A stretch of DNA of 64,000 nucleotides from Burkholderia ubonensis (GTDB lineage: Bacteria > Pseudomonadota > Gammaproteobacteria > Burkholderiales > Burkholderiaceae): positions 868,001 to 932,000 of the forward strand of contig NZ_CP013422.1 in NCBI RefSeq assembly GCF_001718695.1, written 5' to 3'. Every line of letters starts with the position of its first letter. Positions within the stretch are counted from its first letter, which is position 1. This document shows, one piece after another, positions 20,541 through 30,891 of this stretch. The position numbers were made by a program, and so were the translations under genes. The notes under the pieces are model-generated. The model saw nothing but the letters and a program-made list of their open reading frames with translations. It did no database searches and was not told where the DNA came from.

Positions 20541-21760
20541 CACGGCCTCACTTTCGAATACAACACGCCATCGGTCTGCATGGCGTCAATCTCTGCCGCA
20601 GTGAAGCCCAGCGACGTTGCCACTTCCGCGTTGTGCTGCCCGAGATCGGGCGCGACGTCGCGAATCGTCGTATCGCAATCGGAAAACCGGAACGGCAGAT
20701 TAGGCAGGCGCAAGGTGCCGAAGCGGGGGTGTTGCTGCTCGAGCACCATGCCGCGCGCGATGATCTGCGGATCGGCCAGCACCTCGTCGATGCGCTGCAC
20801 CTTCGCGCAGGGAACGTCGATGCCGTCCAGCAGTTCCAGCACCGACGCGACCGAACGCGCGGCCACCCACGGCTCGACCACCGACAGAATCTCGAGCCGG
20901 TTGGCATTGCGCCCGTTCAGCGTGTGGAACCGCGGGTCCGTACCGAAGCCGGCAGGCCCGCCATGCGCCTCCACCAGGGCCGCGAAGCGCTTCCACGCGT
21001 CGTCGACTTGCGCGGCGATCACGAGATCGCCGTCCGCGGCACGGAACACGCCATAGAGCGTCGAAGTCGGCATGTCGTGCCCGGTCTGCTCGGGCAGCAC
21101 GCCCTGCAGCGTGTAGCACTGCACCGCATATTCGTGCATCGATACCAGTGTGTCGTACAGCGCCATGTCGACGTGCTGTCCGCGGCCGCTCTTCACGCGC
21201 CCCAGCAGCGCGGCGTTGATGGCCGCGACCGCATGAATGCCGGTGTACATGTCGCCGAGCGAGATGCGCAGCAGCGGCGGCCGCTCGCCCGGCGTGCCCA
21301 CCATCTGCATGATTCCGCTCTTGGCTTCCGCGATCAGCCCGAAGCCTGCGCGATGCGCATCGGGACCGGTGTGCCCGTACGCGGAAATCGAACAGTAGAC
21401 GAGGCCCGGATTGCGCGCCGACAATTCGGCATAGCCGAGCCCGAGCTTGTCCAGCGCGCCCGGCCGATAGTTCTCGATGAAGACGTCGGCGGAGTCGCAC
21501 AGCCGCTGCATGAACGCCTTGCCGCGCGCGTCCTTCATGTTGACGCTCACGCCGCGCTTGCCCATATTGAGCTGCAGGAAGTAGCCGCTTTGCTGGTCGT
21601 CGAGCACGGTCGCGTGCTGGCGTCCGGCGTCGCCTGCGCCGGGACGCTCGACCTTGATGACTTCGGCGCCGAGGGCGGCGAGACAGCGCCCGACATACGG
21701 ACCGGCAAGGAAGTGGCTGTAGTCGACGACGCGAATGCCTTCGAGTGGGCGAGCCTGCAT
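20540..21760 (-). CDS. CaiB/BaiF family CoA-transferase
   Basis: A class III CoA-transferase of 406 aa that moves CoA between carboxylic acids through an aspartyl-CoA intermediate. The family opening reads LEGIRVVDYSHFLAGPYVGRCLAALGAEVIKVERPGAGD. NMGKRGVSVNMKDARGK and the nucleophile region LLRISLGDMYTGIHAVAAI, with Asp at about residue 168, follow. The start ATG shares a base with the TAA of the MaoC gene (TAATG). With MaoC it suggests a CoA-ester branch that activates and hydrates an organic acid; the substrate is unknown. Confidence 0.92.
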   Translation of the reverse strand: MQARPLEGIRVVDYSHFLAGPYVGRCLAALGAEVIKVERPGAGDAGRQHATVLDDQQSGYFLQLNMGKRGVSVNMKDARGKAFMQRLCDSADVFIENYRPGALDKLGLGYAELSARNPGLVYCSISAYGHTGPDAHRAGFGLIAEAKSGIMQMVGTPGERPPLLRISLGDMYTGIHAVAAINAALLGRVKSGRGQHVDMALYDTLVSMHEYAVQCYTLQGVLPEQTGHDMPTSTLYGVFRAADGDLVIAAQVDDAWKRFAALVEAHGGPAGFGTDPRFHTLNGRNANRLEILSVVEPWVAARSVASVLELLDGIDVPCAKVQRIDEVLADPQIIARGMVLEQQHPRFGTLRLPNLPFRFSDCDTTIRDVAPDLGQHNAEVATSLGFTAAEIDAMQTDGVLYSKVRP

Positions 21761-22218
21761 TACAGTGCCTCCGGACGGCGCGGCACCATCAGGCGATGCT
21801 CGCCGTGTTGAACGACCTGACCGTCCTGATTGATCAGCTCCGACGGCAGCACGACGATGCCCCAGTCCGGGCGACTCTTGCTGGCCCGCATCGAACCGAC
21901 GCGGAACTTCACGTGCAGCACGTCGCCGACCTTGATCGGCAGCAGAAAATCCCAGGTCCAGCCGAGCGACATGCCCGGCAGAAAGCGATAGTCGCTCTGC
22001 GTCTTCAGGCCGTCGGCGATGGACAGGCCGAACAGCCCGTGCGCGACGAGGCAGCCGAAATGACTGGCGTTCGCGTAGTCCTCGTCCACGTGGACGGGCG
22101 TATGGTCGCCGGTGAGGTCGGCGTACGCGAGAATGCGCTCCTTGGTCACGATGTAGCTCGGACTCGTGCACACGTCACCCTCGCGGGCGTCGTCCCAGTA
22201 TTTTTCGACGATCGTCAT
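21760..22218 (-). CDS. MaoC-like hotdog-fold dehydratase
   Basis: A 152-aa single hotdog domain. The hydratase-type motif reads YADLTGDHTPVHVDEDYANASHFGCLVAHGLF, with the Asp and His of the D-x(4)-H dyad at about residues 38-43. Such enzymes hydrate 2-enoyl-CoAs or dehydrate 3-hydroxyacyl-CoAs, including mesaconyl-CoA-like substrates. The ATG at 22218 lies 2 nt after the TGA of the VOC gene, and the stop overlaps the CoA-transferase start. Confidence 0.88.
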   Translation of the reverse strand: MTIVEKYWDDAREGDVCTSPSYIVTKERILAYADLTGDHTPVHVDEDYANASHFGCLVAHGLFGLSIADGLKTQSDYRFLPGMSLGWTWDFLLPIKVGDVLHVKFRVGSMRASKSRPDWGIVVLPSELINQDGQVVQHGEHRLMVPRRPEAL

Positions 22219-22220
22219 GG

Positions 22221-22613
22221 TCACGCCTCCGCGCGTGGGTTGATTGCCAGCGCCTGTGCGACGCAAGAAGCCGGTCTGGCCTGGATCAGTTCGACGGCGA
22301 GCCCGTCGGGCAGGCGAAGCCAGTTGCGCCCTTGCGGCATCTCCGTCACGCCGAATCGTTGGGCCGCGGCCAGCGCGGCCTCCAGGTCTTCGCACATCAC
22401 GCCGAGATGGGCGAGCCGACCTTCCGGGCCATCGTGTTCCGGCGCGTGGATGAACTGCAGGCCGCCGAGCGTCCAGTACTGCCGCGGCGCGTCGAGCGTG
22501 CCGTCCACTTCGCGCAGGGTCATGCCGAGCACTTCCTCGAAGAATCGGATGTGCCAGCGGATGTCCTTCACCCAGATCGCAACGTGTTCGAGATAGGCTT
22601 TCGGGGCATTCAT
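22221..22613 (-). CDS. VOC/glyoxalase superfamily protein
   Basis: A 130-aa protein with the two beta-alpha-beta-beta-beta halves of the vicinal-oxygen-chelate fold: YLEHVAIWVKDIRWHIRFFEEVLGMTLREVDG, then GRLAHLGVMCEDLEAALAAAQRFGV and LPDGLAVELIQ. Likely metal ligands are His10, a His near residue 70 (RLAHLGV) and the Glu of VELIQ. It may be a lyase, epimerase or dioxygenase of the same pathway. Its ATG overlaps the stop of the upstream reductase gene (ATGA). Confidence 0.85.
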   Translation of the reverse strand: MNAPKAYLEHVAIWVKDIRWHIRFFEEVLGMTLREVDGTLDAPRQYWTLGGLQFIHAPEHDGPEGRLAHLGVMCEDLEAALAAAQRFGVTEMPQGRNWLRLPDGLAVELIQARPASCVAQALAINPRAEA

Positions 22614-23560
22614 GCGGCGGCCTCCTTCCGTTGGCGATCGGCCATCGCGCGTTCCAGCCCCTTGATGCAGGCGACGAGCGTTGCATTGACCGGGGTCGGC
22701 ACGCCGTAGCGCTGCCCCCACCGGACGACCGAACCGTTGATGAAATCGATCTCGGTGATCGAGCCCTTCTCCAGGCTTTGCAGCATCGACGTCTTGAAGC
22801 CCGGCGAAAGCCCTTCGCCGGCGAGCGTCCAGGCGCGTTCGGGATCGTCCGTGGAAAGAGTCACGCCGGCGGCGCGGGCGACCGCCATCGCTTCTGCGAC
22901 TGCTGCGAGTGCAGTCGCCTTCAAGAGCGGTTCGTCGTAAAGCTGCCCGTAGGTGAGGCCGGTGAGCCCGGTCAGCGCGCCCGTCGCGACATTCACCAGC
23001 AGCTTGTCCCACATCGTGCCGACGATGTTGTCGCTGATCGTCGTGTCCAGTCCGGATGCGTTGAACGTGTCGGCGATCGCGTTCGCGCGAGGGGTGATGC
23101 GACCGTCCAGCTCGCCAATGTGAGTGGCTTTGCCGGCGACGCCCGATTCGATGTGCCCCGGATTGCGCATGACGCCGCCGACATAGGTCTTGCCGGCCAG
23201 CACGCGTTCGCGCCCTACGATGTCGGCCAGCACATCTTCATGTCCGAGGCCGTTCTGCAGCGACAGCACCAGCGTTTCCGGCCCGATCAGTTCGACTGCG
23301 CCGCGCATCGCGGCGTCGGTGTGGAACGACTTGACCAGCACAATGACCAGATCGACGACACCGGCCTCAGCGGCCCGCGTCGTGGCGTGAACTTTCACGT
23401 GACGCGAGCCGTTCCTGTCGTCTACCCGTAGACCGTCGCGCCTCATTGCCTCGACGTGCGCCGCCGAGCGGTTCAGCAACCAGACTTCATTGCCGCCTTC
23501 GGTCAGCGCGGCCCCAATCGCACAGCCCAATGCGCCGGCGCCCAGAATTGCAATCTTCAC
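22610..23560 (-). CDS. 2-Dehydropantoate 2-reductase-family oxidoreductase (PanE/ApbA)
   Basis: A 316-aa NAD(P)H-dependent reductase of 2-oxo acids. It starts MKIAILGAGALGCAIGAALTEGGNEVWLLNR, a Rossmann GxGxxG motif at residues 7-12. VKSFHTDAAM carries the conserved catalytic-type Lys, and the C-terminal domain shows DNIVGTMWDKLLVNVATGALTGLTG. Given its neighbours, it probably acts on a catabolic 2-oxo acid rather than in pantothenate synthesis. The GTG start at 23560 has AAGGAG 7 nt upstream, better than the open frame to 23605. It is the first gene of the operon and divergent from a LysR regulator. Confidence 0.9.
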   Translation of the reverse strand: MKIAILGAGALGCAIGAALTEGGNEVWLLNRSAAHVEAMRRDGLRVDDRNGSRHVKVHATTRAAEAGVVDLVIVLVKSFHTDAAMRGAVELIGPETLVLSLQNGLGHEDVLADIVGRERVLAGKTYVGGVMRNPGHIESGVAGKATHIGELDGRITPRANAIADTFNASGLDTTISDNIVGTMWDKLLVNVATGALTGLTGLTYGQLYDEPLLKATALAAVAEAMAVARAAGVTLSTDDPERAWTLAGEGLSPGFKTSMLQSLEKGSITEIDFINGSVVRWGQRYGVPTPVNATLVACIKGLERAMADRQRKEAAA

Positions 23561-23607
23561 TGCCGTCTCCTTAACGTGCAGATCAAGATACGAGCGGACG
23601 CCCATTC

Positions 23608-23646
23608 TCGCAATGCTATGATCGCAATGACGTCATTACGTAGAGC
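23608..23646. promoter_or_regulatory. Candidate LysR operator in the divergent promoter
   Basis: A 12-bp perfect palindrome AATGACGTCATT (23626-23637) lies between the PanE-like operon and its LysR gene. TCGCAATG occurs twice nearby, about 14 bp apart. The palindrome is about 20 bp from the LysR ATG, fitting autoregulation and activation of the divergent operon. Confidence 0.55.
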
Positions 23647-23655
23647 AATAGTGCT

Positions 23656-24561
23656 ATGAGCGCGGCCCCCCTCCCGGATTTGAAGCTGCTGCAGCTGTTC
23701 GATCTCCTCTACGATGTCCGCAGCGTGACGCGCGTGGCCGAACAGCTGGGACAAAGTCAGCCGACGATCAGCATCTGGCTGGGGCGTCTGCGGGATCATC
23801 TGCAGGATCCGCTCTTCATACGAACGCCGACCGGCATGGCGCCGACGCCGCAGGCCGATGCGCTGATCGGCCCTTGCCGGGAAATTCTGGAATCGCTGCG
23901 GCGCTTTGCGGCCTGGGAAATTGCGTTCGATCCGGTCACCGCGAAACGGCGCTTCCGGATCTGCATGACCGACGCCAGTCACATCACGCTACTGCCGCGA
24001 ATGCTGGCGCACGTGCGCGAGCAGGCGCCCGGTATCCGGCTGGAAGCGGCGCGTATCGACGGCAACACGGAACGGGCGCTGGAGTCCGGCGAGGCGGACC
24101 TGGCCATCGGTCACGTGCCCTGGCTTGGCGGCGGGATTTATCAGCAGCAGCTGTACCTGCAGGACTGGGTCTGTCTGACGAATCGCCATCATCCGCGGCT
24201 AAAGACCCGACTGGGGCTGAAGCAGTACCGCACCGAGGGGCATGTCGCGATCACGGCCGGGACGGGCGCGCAGCTACTCGAACAGGCGCTGTTGCGCGAG
24301 CAGATCGAGCGCGAAGTCGTGCTGGAGTTGCCGGGGTTCCTTGGGCTTGGTGCGATCATCGAAAGCACCGATCTGATCGCGACACTGCCGCGCCACATCG
24401 GCGAGACGCTGGCGAAAATCAACGATCTGACCGTGCACGCCTGTCCGGTTCCCGTCGATGGATTTGCGGTCCGACAGCATTGGCATGCCCGATACCACCA
24501 CGAAGCGGGAAACCGGTGGCTGCGGAGTCTGGTTGCGCAGTTGTTTTGCAGCGGGGGGTGA
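23656..24561 (+). CDS. LysR-family transcriptional regulator
   Basis: A 301-aa regulator. The N-terminal winged HTH reads DLKLLQLFDLLYDVRSVTRVAEQLGQSQPTISIWLGRLRDHLQDPLFIRTPTGMAPT, close to the NahR/NodD-like subgroup. The effector-binding domain starts near residue 95 (RRFRICMTDASHITLLPRML). It is divergent from the panE-VOC-maoC-caiB-aroE-like operon across 95 bp, so it almost certainly controls that operon in response to the substrate or an intermediate. Confidence 0.92.
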   Translation: MSAAPLPDLKLLQLFDLLYDVRSVTRVAEQLGQSQPTISIWLGRLRDHLQDPLFIRTPTGMAPTPQADALIGPCREILESLRRFAAWEIAFDPVTAKRRFRICMTDASHITLLPRMLAHVREQAPGIRLEAARIDGNTERALESGEADLAIGHVPWLGGGIYQQQLYLQDWVCLTNRHHPRLKTRLGLKQYRTEGHVAITAGTGAQLLEQALLREQIEREVVLELPGFLGLGAIIESTDLIATLPRHIGETLAKINDLTVHACPVPVDGFAVRQHWHARYHHEAGNRWLRSLVAQLFCSGG

Positions 24562-24631
24562 TCCGACGGGGCGTGCGGCCGAACGGAATGCCCCCTCGTC
24601 GACGCACGCGACCCATAGCCGATTCGCCCGA

Positions 24632-26059
24632 CTACCGCTGCGCCACCGCGCTCGTCTCCGACCAGCCGCCGCCCAGTACCTTGTACAGCGTGATCAGGTT
24701 CGACTGCTTGGCGAGCATGTCGGTGACGAGCTGCTGTTGCGCCGTGTAAAGCGTGCGCTGCGCGTCGAGCAGGGTCAGGAAGCTGTCGGTGCCGCTGCGG
24801 TAGCGTGCCTGCGCGAGGTCGTAGTACTGCTGCGCCGAGCTCACGTAGTCGCGGTCCGCGGCCACCTGCGTGACGTACGTCGTGCGTCCCGCCAGCGCAT
24901 TCGACACTTCCTTGAACGCCGTCTGAATGGCCTTTTCGTAGTTGGCGACGTCGATGTCCTTTTCGACTTTCGCCACGTCCAGCGACGCGCGGTTGTAGCC
25001 GAAGTCGAAGATGGGCACCGAGATGGACGGCGCAAACGCCCACGCGCCCGTGCCCGCCTTGAAGAGGTTCGAGAGGCCGCTGCTCGTGGTGCCCGCGGAA
25101 GCCGTCAGCTCGATCTTCGGAAAGAACGCGGCGCGCGCCGCGCCGATGTTGGCGTTGGCCGCCTTGAGCGTGTGCTCCGCTTCGACGATGTCGGGCCGGC
25201 GCGCGAGCAGATCCGACGGCACGCCTGCGCCGATGTCCGCGAGGGTGTGCTCGCTTTCCATCAGCGAAGGGCCCTGGGGCAGATCGTCGGGCAGCGGCGC
25301 GCCGATTTCGGCCACCAGGTCGTTGCGGTCCTGCGCCACCGCACGCGTGTACGAGGCGAGGCTCGAGCGCGCGCTCGCCAGCGAGTTTTCGGCCTGGCGC
25401 ACGTCCTGCAGCGACGCGCTGCCCAGCTTCATCATGTTCACCGTGAGGTCGTAGGTGTGCTGGTCGGCGGCCACGGTGTTCTGCGCGATCTGCAACGAAG
25501 CCTCGTCGGAGAGCAGTTGCAGATAGTCGGTGGCGACGGTCGCGATGAGGCTGATCTGCGTGCTGGTGCGCGCGGCATCCGTGGCGAGGTACTGTTCCAG
25601 CGCCTGGCGCTTCAGGCTGCGCAGGCGGCCGAAGAAGTCGATTTCCCACGACGTGAGACCCACGCTCGCGCTGCTCGAACTGTATGCGCTCGTGGAGCCG
25701 GCCATGTGTTCGCGCGTGACGGACCCCGACGCGTCGATGGCCGGCCCGAGGTTGGCGCGCGCGATGCGGTACTGCGCTTCGTACTGCGCCACGTTGAGCG
25801 CGGCCACGCGCATATCGCGGTTGTTCGCGAGCGCGAGTTCGATCAGCTTTTGCAGGCGCGGGTCCTTGAAGAAGTCGCGCCAGCCGAGGTCGGCACCCAG
25901 CGGTGCCGCAGCGGTGCTCTGCGCCGTCTGCGGCTGCGCCGGCGCGGCCGCGGTGGACCACGTGTTGTCGATCGGCGCTGCGGGCCGCTGGTACGTCGGG
26001 TCCAGTGAGCAGGCGCCGAGTGCGCCCGCGCAAAGAAGGGCGATCAGTGTGCGTTTCAT
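24632..26059 (-). CDS. RND efflux outer-membrane lipoprotein (OprM/NodT family)
   Basis: The outer-membrane channel of the pump encoded upstream; 475 aa. A lipoprotein signal ends GALGACS with Cys17 as the lipidation site. The two repeated TolC-type halves follow ([77 protein letters not shown]). The ATG overlaps the stop of the pump gene (ATGA), so subunit synthesis is coupled. It is convergent with the LysR gene. Confidence 0.95.
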   Translation of the reverse strand: MKRTLIALLCAGALGACSLDPTYQRPAAPIDNTWSTAAAPAQPQTAQSTAAAPLGADLGWRDFFKDPRLQKLIELALANNRDMRVAALNVAQYEAQYRIARANLGPAIDASGSVTREHMAGSTSAYSSSSASVGLTSWEIDFFGRLRSLKRQALEQYLATDAARTSTQISLIATVATDYLQLLSDEASLQIAQNTVAADQHTYDLTVNMMKLGSASLQDVRQAENSLASARSSLASYTRAVAQDRNDLVAEIGAPLPDDLPQGPSLMESEHTLADIGAGVPSDLLARRPDIVEAEHTLKAANANIGAARAAFFPKIELTASAGTTSSGLSNLFKAGTGAWAFAPSISVPIFDFGYNRASLDVAKVEKDIDVANYEKAIQTAFKEVSNALAGRTTYVTQVAADRDYVSSAQQYYDLAQARYRSGTDSFLTLLDAQRTLYTAQQQLVTDMLAKQSNLITLYKVLGGGWSETSAVAQR

Positions 26060-29000
26060 GCGTTGCCCTCGTTGATTTCAGCGGAGTCGGTGGCGTGACC
26101 GTGTTCCTTGAACAGCCTGCGCACTACGACGAAGAAGACCGGGACGAAGAAGATGGCGAGCACCGTGGCCGCGATCATGCCGCCCGTGACGCCCGTGCCG
26201 ATCGCATGCCGCGCCCCGGCGCCGGCGCCCGTGCTGATGACGAGCGGCAGCACGCCGAACACGAACGCGAGCGAGGTCATGAGGATGGGGCGCAGCCGCA
26301 AGTGGGCGGCTTCGAGCACGGCGTCCACGAGGCCGTGCCCCTCGGCCTGCAGGTCCTTTGCGAACTCGACGATCAGAATGGCGTTCTTCGTGGAGAGGCC
26401 GATGGTGGCCAGCAGCCCGACCTTGAAGTAGATGTCGTTCGACAGACCGCGGCCGTGCGCGGCGAGCAGCGCGCCGAGCACGCCGAGCGGCACCACGAGC
26501 ACCACCGCGAGCGGAATCGACCAGCTTTCATAGAGACCCGCCAGGCACAGGAACACGACGACGAGCGAGATCGCATAGAGCGTCGTGGCCTGGGAGCCGG
26601 CCTGCTTTTCCTGGTAGGACTGTCCCGTCCATTCCAGGGCAAAGCCGGGCGGCAGTTTGCGCGCGAGCCGCTCCACGGCATTCATCGCTTCGCCGGTGCT
26701 GACGCCGGGCCGCGTGGCGGCCGAAATGCCCATGGCGAGCTGCCGGTTGTAGCGCTCGATCTGCGGCGGGCCGAACGTCCAGCGGCTCGTTGCGAACGAC
26801 GAGAAGGGCACCATCGTGGCGTCGTAGCCGGTGGTGTTCGTCACGGTGCTCGTGCCCGTGGTGGTGCCCGAAGACGAAGACGACGAACCCGATGAGCTGC
26901 TGCCCGCCTTCACGTACCAGTCGCCGAGGTCGGAAGGCATCATGCGATACGGCGCATCCGCCTGCACATACACCTTCTGCACGCGCCCCGTGTCGATGTA
27001 GTTGTTCACGTAGGACGAACCGAACGCGGTCTGCAACGTGTCGTTGAGGTCGGCGACGGAAAGCCCCAGCGCGTTGGCCTTTTCGCGGTCGATGTCCACC
27101 TGGAGCTGCGGCGTGTCCTCGAGGCCGGACGGGCGCACCATCGCGAGCGTCGGTTCCTTCGACGCCATGCCGAGAAACTGGTTGCGCACGGCGAGCAGCT
27201 TGTCGTGGCCCGCGCCGCCGCGGTCCTCTATCTCGAAGTCGAGGCCGCTTTGGGTCCCGAGCTCCTGAATGGCGGGCGGGTTCAGCACGAAGATGCGCGC
27301 ATCGCGATTCGCGGCGAAATGCTGGCTGGCGCGCGCGATGATGGCCTGCGCGCTGTCGCGCGAACCGCGCAGGCTCCAGTCCTTGAGCGTCACGAACGCG
27401 ATGGCGTTGTTCTGTCCTTGGCCGTTGAAGCTGAAGCCGTTGATGGCGATCACCTGCTTGACGCCCGGTTCGTCCTTCAGCACGTACTGCTCCACGGCCT
27501 CCACCGTCTTCAGCGTGCGCGATGCCGGCGTGCCCGCCGGCGCGCTGATCGACACGATGAAGTAGCCCTGATCCTCCTCGGGCAGGAACGAGGAGGGCAG
27601 CGTGACGTAGAGCAACGCCACGATGCCGGCGATCGCGCCGTAGACCAGCATGTAGCGCGCGGGCTTCGCGACCACGCGGGCGAGCGAACTGCTGTAGCCC
27701 GCGTTGCCTTTCGCGAAGCAGCGGTTGAACCAGCCGAAGAAGCCGCGCTTCTCGTGGTGCTCGACGTCCGCGCGCTTGAGCAGCGTGGCGCACAGGGCCG
27801 GCGTGAGCGTGAGCGCGAGCATGACCGACAGCAGCATCGCCGAGACGATCGTGATGGAGAACTGCCGGTAGATCGCGCCCGTCGAGCCGGAGAAGAACGC
27901 CATCGGAATGAACACGGCGGTGAGCACCGTCGTCACGCCGATCAGCGCGCCCGTGATCTGGCCCATCGCCTTGCGGGTGGCTTCCTTCGGTTCGAGCCGT
28001 TCCTCGCTCATGATGCGCTCGACGTTCTCCACCACGACGATCGCATCGTCCACCAGCAGGCCGATGGCGAGCACCATCGCGAACATGGTCAGCACGTTGA
28101 TCGAGAAGCCGATCATCGACATCACGCCGAACGTGCCCAGCATCGCGACCGGCGCGACGATGGCCGGAATCAGCGTGTAGCGCACGTTCTGCAGGAACAG
28201 GTACATCACCAGGAACACCAGCACGACCGCTTCGAGCAGCGTCTTCACGACCTCTTCGATCGAGATGCGCACGAACGGCGTGGTGTCGTACGGATAGCTG
28301 ATCGCCACGTCCTTCGGCAATTGCGGCTGCAGTTCCGCGAGCTTCGCGCGCACGGCGTTGGCTGCTTCGAGCGCGTTGGCGCCGGTCGCGAGCTTGATGG
28401 CGAGCGCGGATGCCGGCTTGCCGTTCAGACGCGACGACGTTTCGTAGCTGTCGCCGCCCACTTCGACGCGCGCCACGTCCTTGAGAAGCACGCGCGAGCC
28501 GTCGCTGTTCACGCGCAGCAGGATGTTGGCGAACTGGTCGGCGGTCGTGAGCAGGCTCGACGAGCGGATCGTCGCGTTGATGGCCTGCGAATCCGTGGCC
28601 GGCGCGCCGCCCACCTGGCCGGTGGAAAGCTCGACGTTCTGGTTCGTGATGGCCGTGGTGACGTCCGAGGTCGCGAGTCCGAAGCTGTGCAGCTTCACCG
28701 GATTGAGCCAGATGCGCATGGCGTGCTGCGCGCCGAACAGCGTCACGTCGCCCACGCCGTTCAACTGCGAGAGCGGGTCTTCGATCCGGGTGGCGACGAT
28801 GTTGCCGAGATCCACCGAATTCCAGGTGCCGCCCGGCGACGACAGCGCGACGATCATGAGGAAGCTCGTCGACGCCTTCGCCACCTGCACGCCTTGCTCC
28901 TGCACCGTTTGAGGCAGGGTGGGCGTGGCCTGCGACACCTTGTTCTGCACCTGCACCTGCGCGATGTCGGGGTTGGTGCCGGGGTTGAACGTCAACGTGA

Positions 29001-29268
29001 TGGTGGCCTGTCCCGCGGAACTGCTCGTGGACGACATGTACAGCACGTTGTCGATGCCGCTCAGTTTCTGCTCGATCACCTGGGTCACGGTTGCGGCCAC
29101 CGTGTCGGCGGAGGCGCCGGGGTAGGTGGCCGTCACCTGCACCGAGGGCGGCGCGATGGTGGGGTACTGCGCAACGGGAAGGGTCGTCACCGCCGCCGCG
29201 CCCACCAGCATGATGACGATGGCCATGACCCACGCGAGGATGGGACGCTTGATGAAGAACTCTGCCAT
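26056..29268 (-). CDS. RND multidrug efflux pump, HAE1 family (MexB/AcrB-like)
   Basis: The inner-membrane proton/drug antiporter; 1,070 aa. It starts [21 protein letters not shown]. The proton-relay Asp pair is in [18 protein letters not shown] near residue 405, and the C-terminal half has [18 protein letters not shown] with the conserved Lys. A Ser/Thr/Gly-rich insertion of about 25-30 residues sits near 786-815, encoded at about 26816-26911, between WYVKA and [26 protein letters not shown]; relatives have only a short loop there. It is the middle gene of the adaptor-pump-channel operon, 12 nt after the adaptor stop. The divergent two-component system probably regulates it. Confidence 0.96.
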   Translation of the reverse strand: MAEFFIKRPILAWVMAIVIMLVGAAAVTTLPVAQYPTIAPPSVQVTATYPGASADTVAATVTQVIEQKLSGIDNVLYMSSTSSSAGQATITLTFNPGTNPDIAQVQVQNKVSQATPTLPQTVQEQGVQVAKASTSFLMIVALSSPGGTWNSVDLGNIVATRIEDPLSQLNGVGDVTLFGAQHAMRIWLNPVKLHSFGLATSDVTTAITNQNVELSTGQVGGAPATDSQAINATIRSSSLLTTADQFANILLRVNSDGSRVLLKDVARVEVGGDSYETSSRLNGKPASALAIKLATGANALEAANAVRAKLAELQPQLPKDVAISYPYDTTPFVRISIEEVVKTLLEAVVLVFLVMYLFLQNVRYTLIPAIVAPVAMLGTFGVMSMIGFSINVLTMFAMVLAIGLLVDDAIVVVENVERIMSEERLEPKEATRKAMGQITGALIGVTTVLTAVFIPMAFFSGSTGAIYRQFSITIVSAMLLSVMLALTLTPALCATLLKRADVEHHEKRGFFGWFNRCFAKGNAGYSSSLARVVAKPARYMLVYGAIAGIVALLYVTLPSSFLPEEDQGYFIVSISAPAGTPASRTLKTVEAVEQYVLKDEPGVKQVIAINGFSFNGQGQNNAIAFVTLKDWSLRGSRDSAQAIIARASQHFAANRDARIFVLNPPAIQELGTQSGLDFEIEDRGGAGHDKLLAVRNQFLGMASKEPTLAMVRPSGLEDTPQLQVDIDREKANALGLSVADLNDTLQTAFGSSYVNNYIDTGRVQKVYVQADAPYRMMPSDLGDWYVKAGSSSSGSSSSSSGTTTGTSTVTNTTGYDATMVPFSSFATSRWTFGPPQIERYNRQLAMGISAATRPGVSTGEAMNAVERLARKLPPGFALEWTGQSYQEKQAGSQATTLYAISLVVVFLCLAGLYESWSIPLAVVLVVPLGVLGALLAAHGRGLSNDIYFKVGLLATIGLSTKNAILIVEFAKDLQAEGHGLVDAVLEAAHLRLRPILMTSLAFVFGVLPLVISTGAGAGARHAIGTGVTGGMIAATVLAIFFVPVFFVVVRRLFKEHGHATDSAEINEGNA

Positions 29269-29280
29269 GCCGCGCTCCGC

Positions 29281-30564
29281 CTAGTGTTGCGCCGACACGG
29301 GCGAGGCCGTGCCGGCTGCGGATGTGTCGGTGGCAGCGGACGCCGCAGATGCCGCAGATACCGCGTTCCCCTGCGTCTGCGGCGTATCGGCGGCCACCTT
29401 GACCGGCGCGCCCGCATGCACGCTCTGCAGGCCGCTCACGATCACGCGGTCGCCGGCGTGCAGGCCCGAGGTCACGATCCACTGGTCGCGGAATGCGTTG
29501 TCGGCCGTCACCTGCACCTGCTGCGCATTGCCGGCCGCACCCACCACGTAGACGCTCGCCCTGCCGTCCGACGCGCGCGTCACGGCCATCTGCGGCACGA
29601 GTATCGCGTCGTCGTTCTCGCCTTCTTCCAGGCGCGCACGCACGAACATGCCGGGCAGCAATTCGCGTTCGGGGTTCGGGAACGTACTGCGCAGCGTGAC
29701 CGAGCCCGTCGTGGCATCGACCGTCACGCCTGAGAACTGCAGCGTGCCGGCGTGGGCGTATTCGGTGCCGTCCTCCATCACGAGCGTGACGGCGGCGCTG
29801 TCGCTGCCCGTCTTCTTGAGGCGCCCCGAAGCGAAGGCCTTGCGCAGCTTCAGCCACTCCGTGCTGGGGCGCGTGACGTCGAGATACATCTGGTCGAACG
29901 CCTGAATGGTGGCGAGCGCAGTGGTCTGGTCGGACGTGACGAGCGCGCCTTCCGTCACGGTGGAGGCGCCGATGCGTCCTGAAATGGGCGCCCGCACGCG
30001 CGTGTATTCGAGGTTCACGCGCGCCGATTCGAGCGCGGCCGCGTCGGCCGTCACGGTGGCGGCGTCCTGGTGGACGGCGGCGACGGCGTCGTCGTAGTCC
30101 TGCTTGCTCACGGCGTTGATCTTCACGAGTTCCGTGTAGCGGTCCGCTTTCGTCTTCGCATCGGCCAACGTGGCGCGGGCGTTTTCGAGCGTGCCGCGCG
30201 CCTGGTCGTAGGCCGCCCGGTAGGTGGCCGGATCGATCTGGTAGAGCACCTGGCCGGCCTTCACGTCGCCGCCTTCCACGAACAGGCGCTTGAGGATGAT
30301 GCCGCTCACCTGCGGTCGGACGTCGGAGACCTTCTGCGAGGAAAGGCGGCCGGAGAGTTCGGTGGTTTCGACGATGCGCTGCGGCGCGAGCGTGAGCACG
30401 CCCACCTGCGCGGTCTGCGCGGTGGCGCCGCCGGGCGGCCCGCCTGCTTGCCTGTTGCAGCCGGCGGTGCCGACTATCGCCAGTATCGAGAGGGCGGCAA
30501 ACAGCTGGCGCGGCCTGCACGTCATGCGGCGGTGCGCGTGGTTGGGGAGGATTGGCGTCTTCAT
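29281..30564 (-). CDS. RND efflux periplasmic adaptor (MexA/AcrA family)
   Basis: The membrane-fusion subunit; up to 427 aa. A lipoprotein signal (LFAALSILAIVGTAGC) precedes the barrel-sandwich domain, in which VSGIILKRLFVEGGDVKAGQVLYQIDPATY is the lipoyl half. A helical hairpin follows, then YTRVRAPISGRIGASTVTEGALV and a Ser/Ala/Thr-rich C-terminus. The start may be ATG 30564 or ATG 30525; the latter gives a more normal 23-residue signal peptide, but neither has a strong Shine-Dalgarno. It is the first gene of the pump operon, divergent from the response regulator. Confidence 0.93.
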   Translation of the reverse strand: MKTPILPNHAHRRMTCRPRQLFAALSILAIVGTAGCNRQAGGPPGGATAQTAQVGVLTLAPQRIVETTELSGRLSSQKVSDVRPQVSGIILKRLFVEGGDVKAGQVLYQIDPATYRAAYDQARGTLENARATLADAKTKADRYTELVKINAVSKQDYDDAVAAVHQDAATVTADAAALESARVNLEYTRVRAPISGRIGASTVTEGALVTSDQTTALATIQAFDQMYLDVTRPSTEWLKLRKAFASGRLKKTGSDSAAVTLVMEDGTEYAHAGTLQFSGVTVDATTGSVTLRSTFPNPERELLPGMFVRARLEEGENDDAILVPQMAVTRASDGRASVYVVGAAGNAQQVQVTADNAFRDQWIVTSGLHAGDRVIVSGLQSVHAGAPVKVAADTPQTQGNAVSAASAASAATDTSAAGTASPVSAQH

Positions 30565-30891
30565 CTTGGACCTGTTTGGACATCGCGACGTCGCGCGATG
30601 CGAGAACGGGACGGCACCGGACGCTTCCGGCGCACCTTGGTGGCGCCCCGACGGAACCGGTACTGGGCAAGGCGTAACGCTACCGACGGCGCATTTTTTC
30701 GTGCTTACGGAAACTTACTGTCCCGTGACGCGCGAATACGGCCGAAAGAGAACCGGGCTTTCGGCGTACGAACTACCGTCGCGGCCGGGTCTTCGTGCGG
30801 GTTTCGTCAGCGGGCGCAATTCTCGGTAATATTCCGAAAGCCAGCCGGGCCCTCTCCGGGCTACCATCATTTCGTCCTCACGCCGCCCTGA
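30565..30891. promoter_or_regulatory. Divergent promoter region, pump operon and two-component system
   Basis: About 327 bases between the adaptor and the response regulator must hold both promoters. I could not pick out convincing -35/-10 elements or a clear direct repeat for an OmpR-type regulator. No gene is seen. Confidence 0.5.

Noticed and set aside
26528..30670. 1,380-codon minus-strand frame across the pump and adaptor genes
   Set aside because: It is an out-of-frame shadow of the adaptor and pump genes; its only family-like segments come from frame coincidence.
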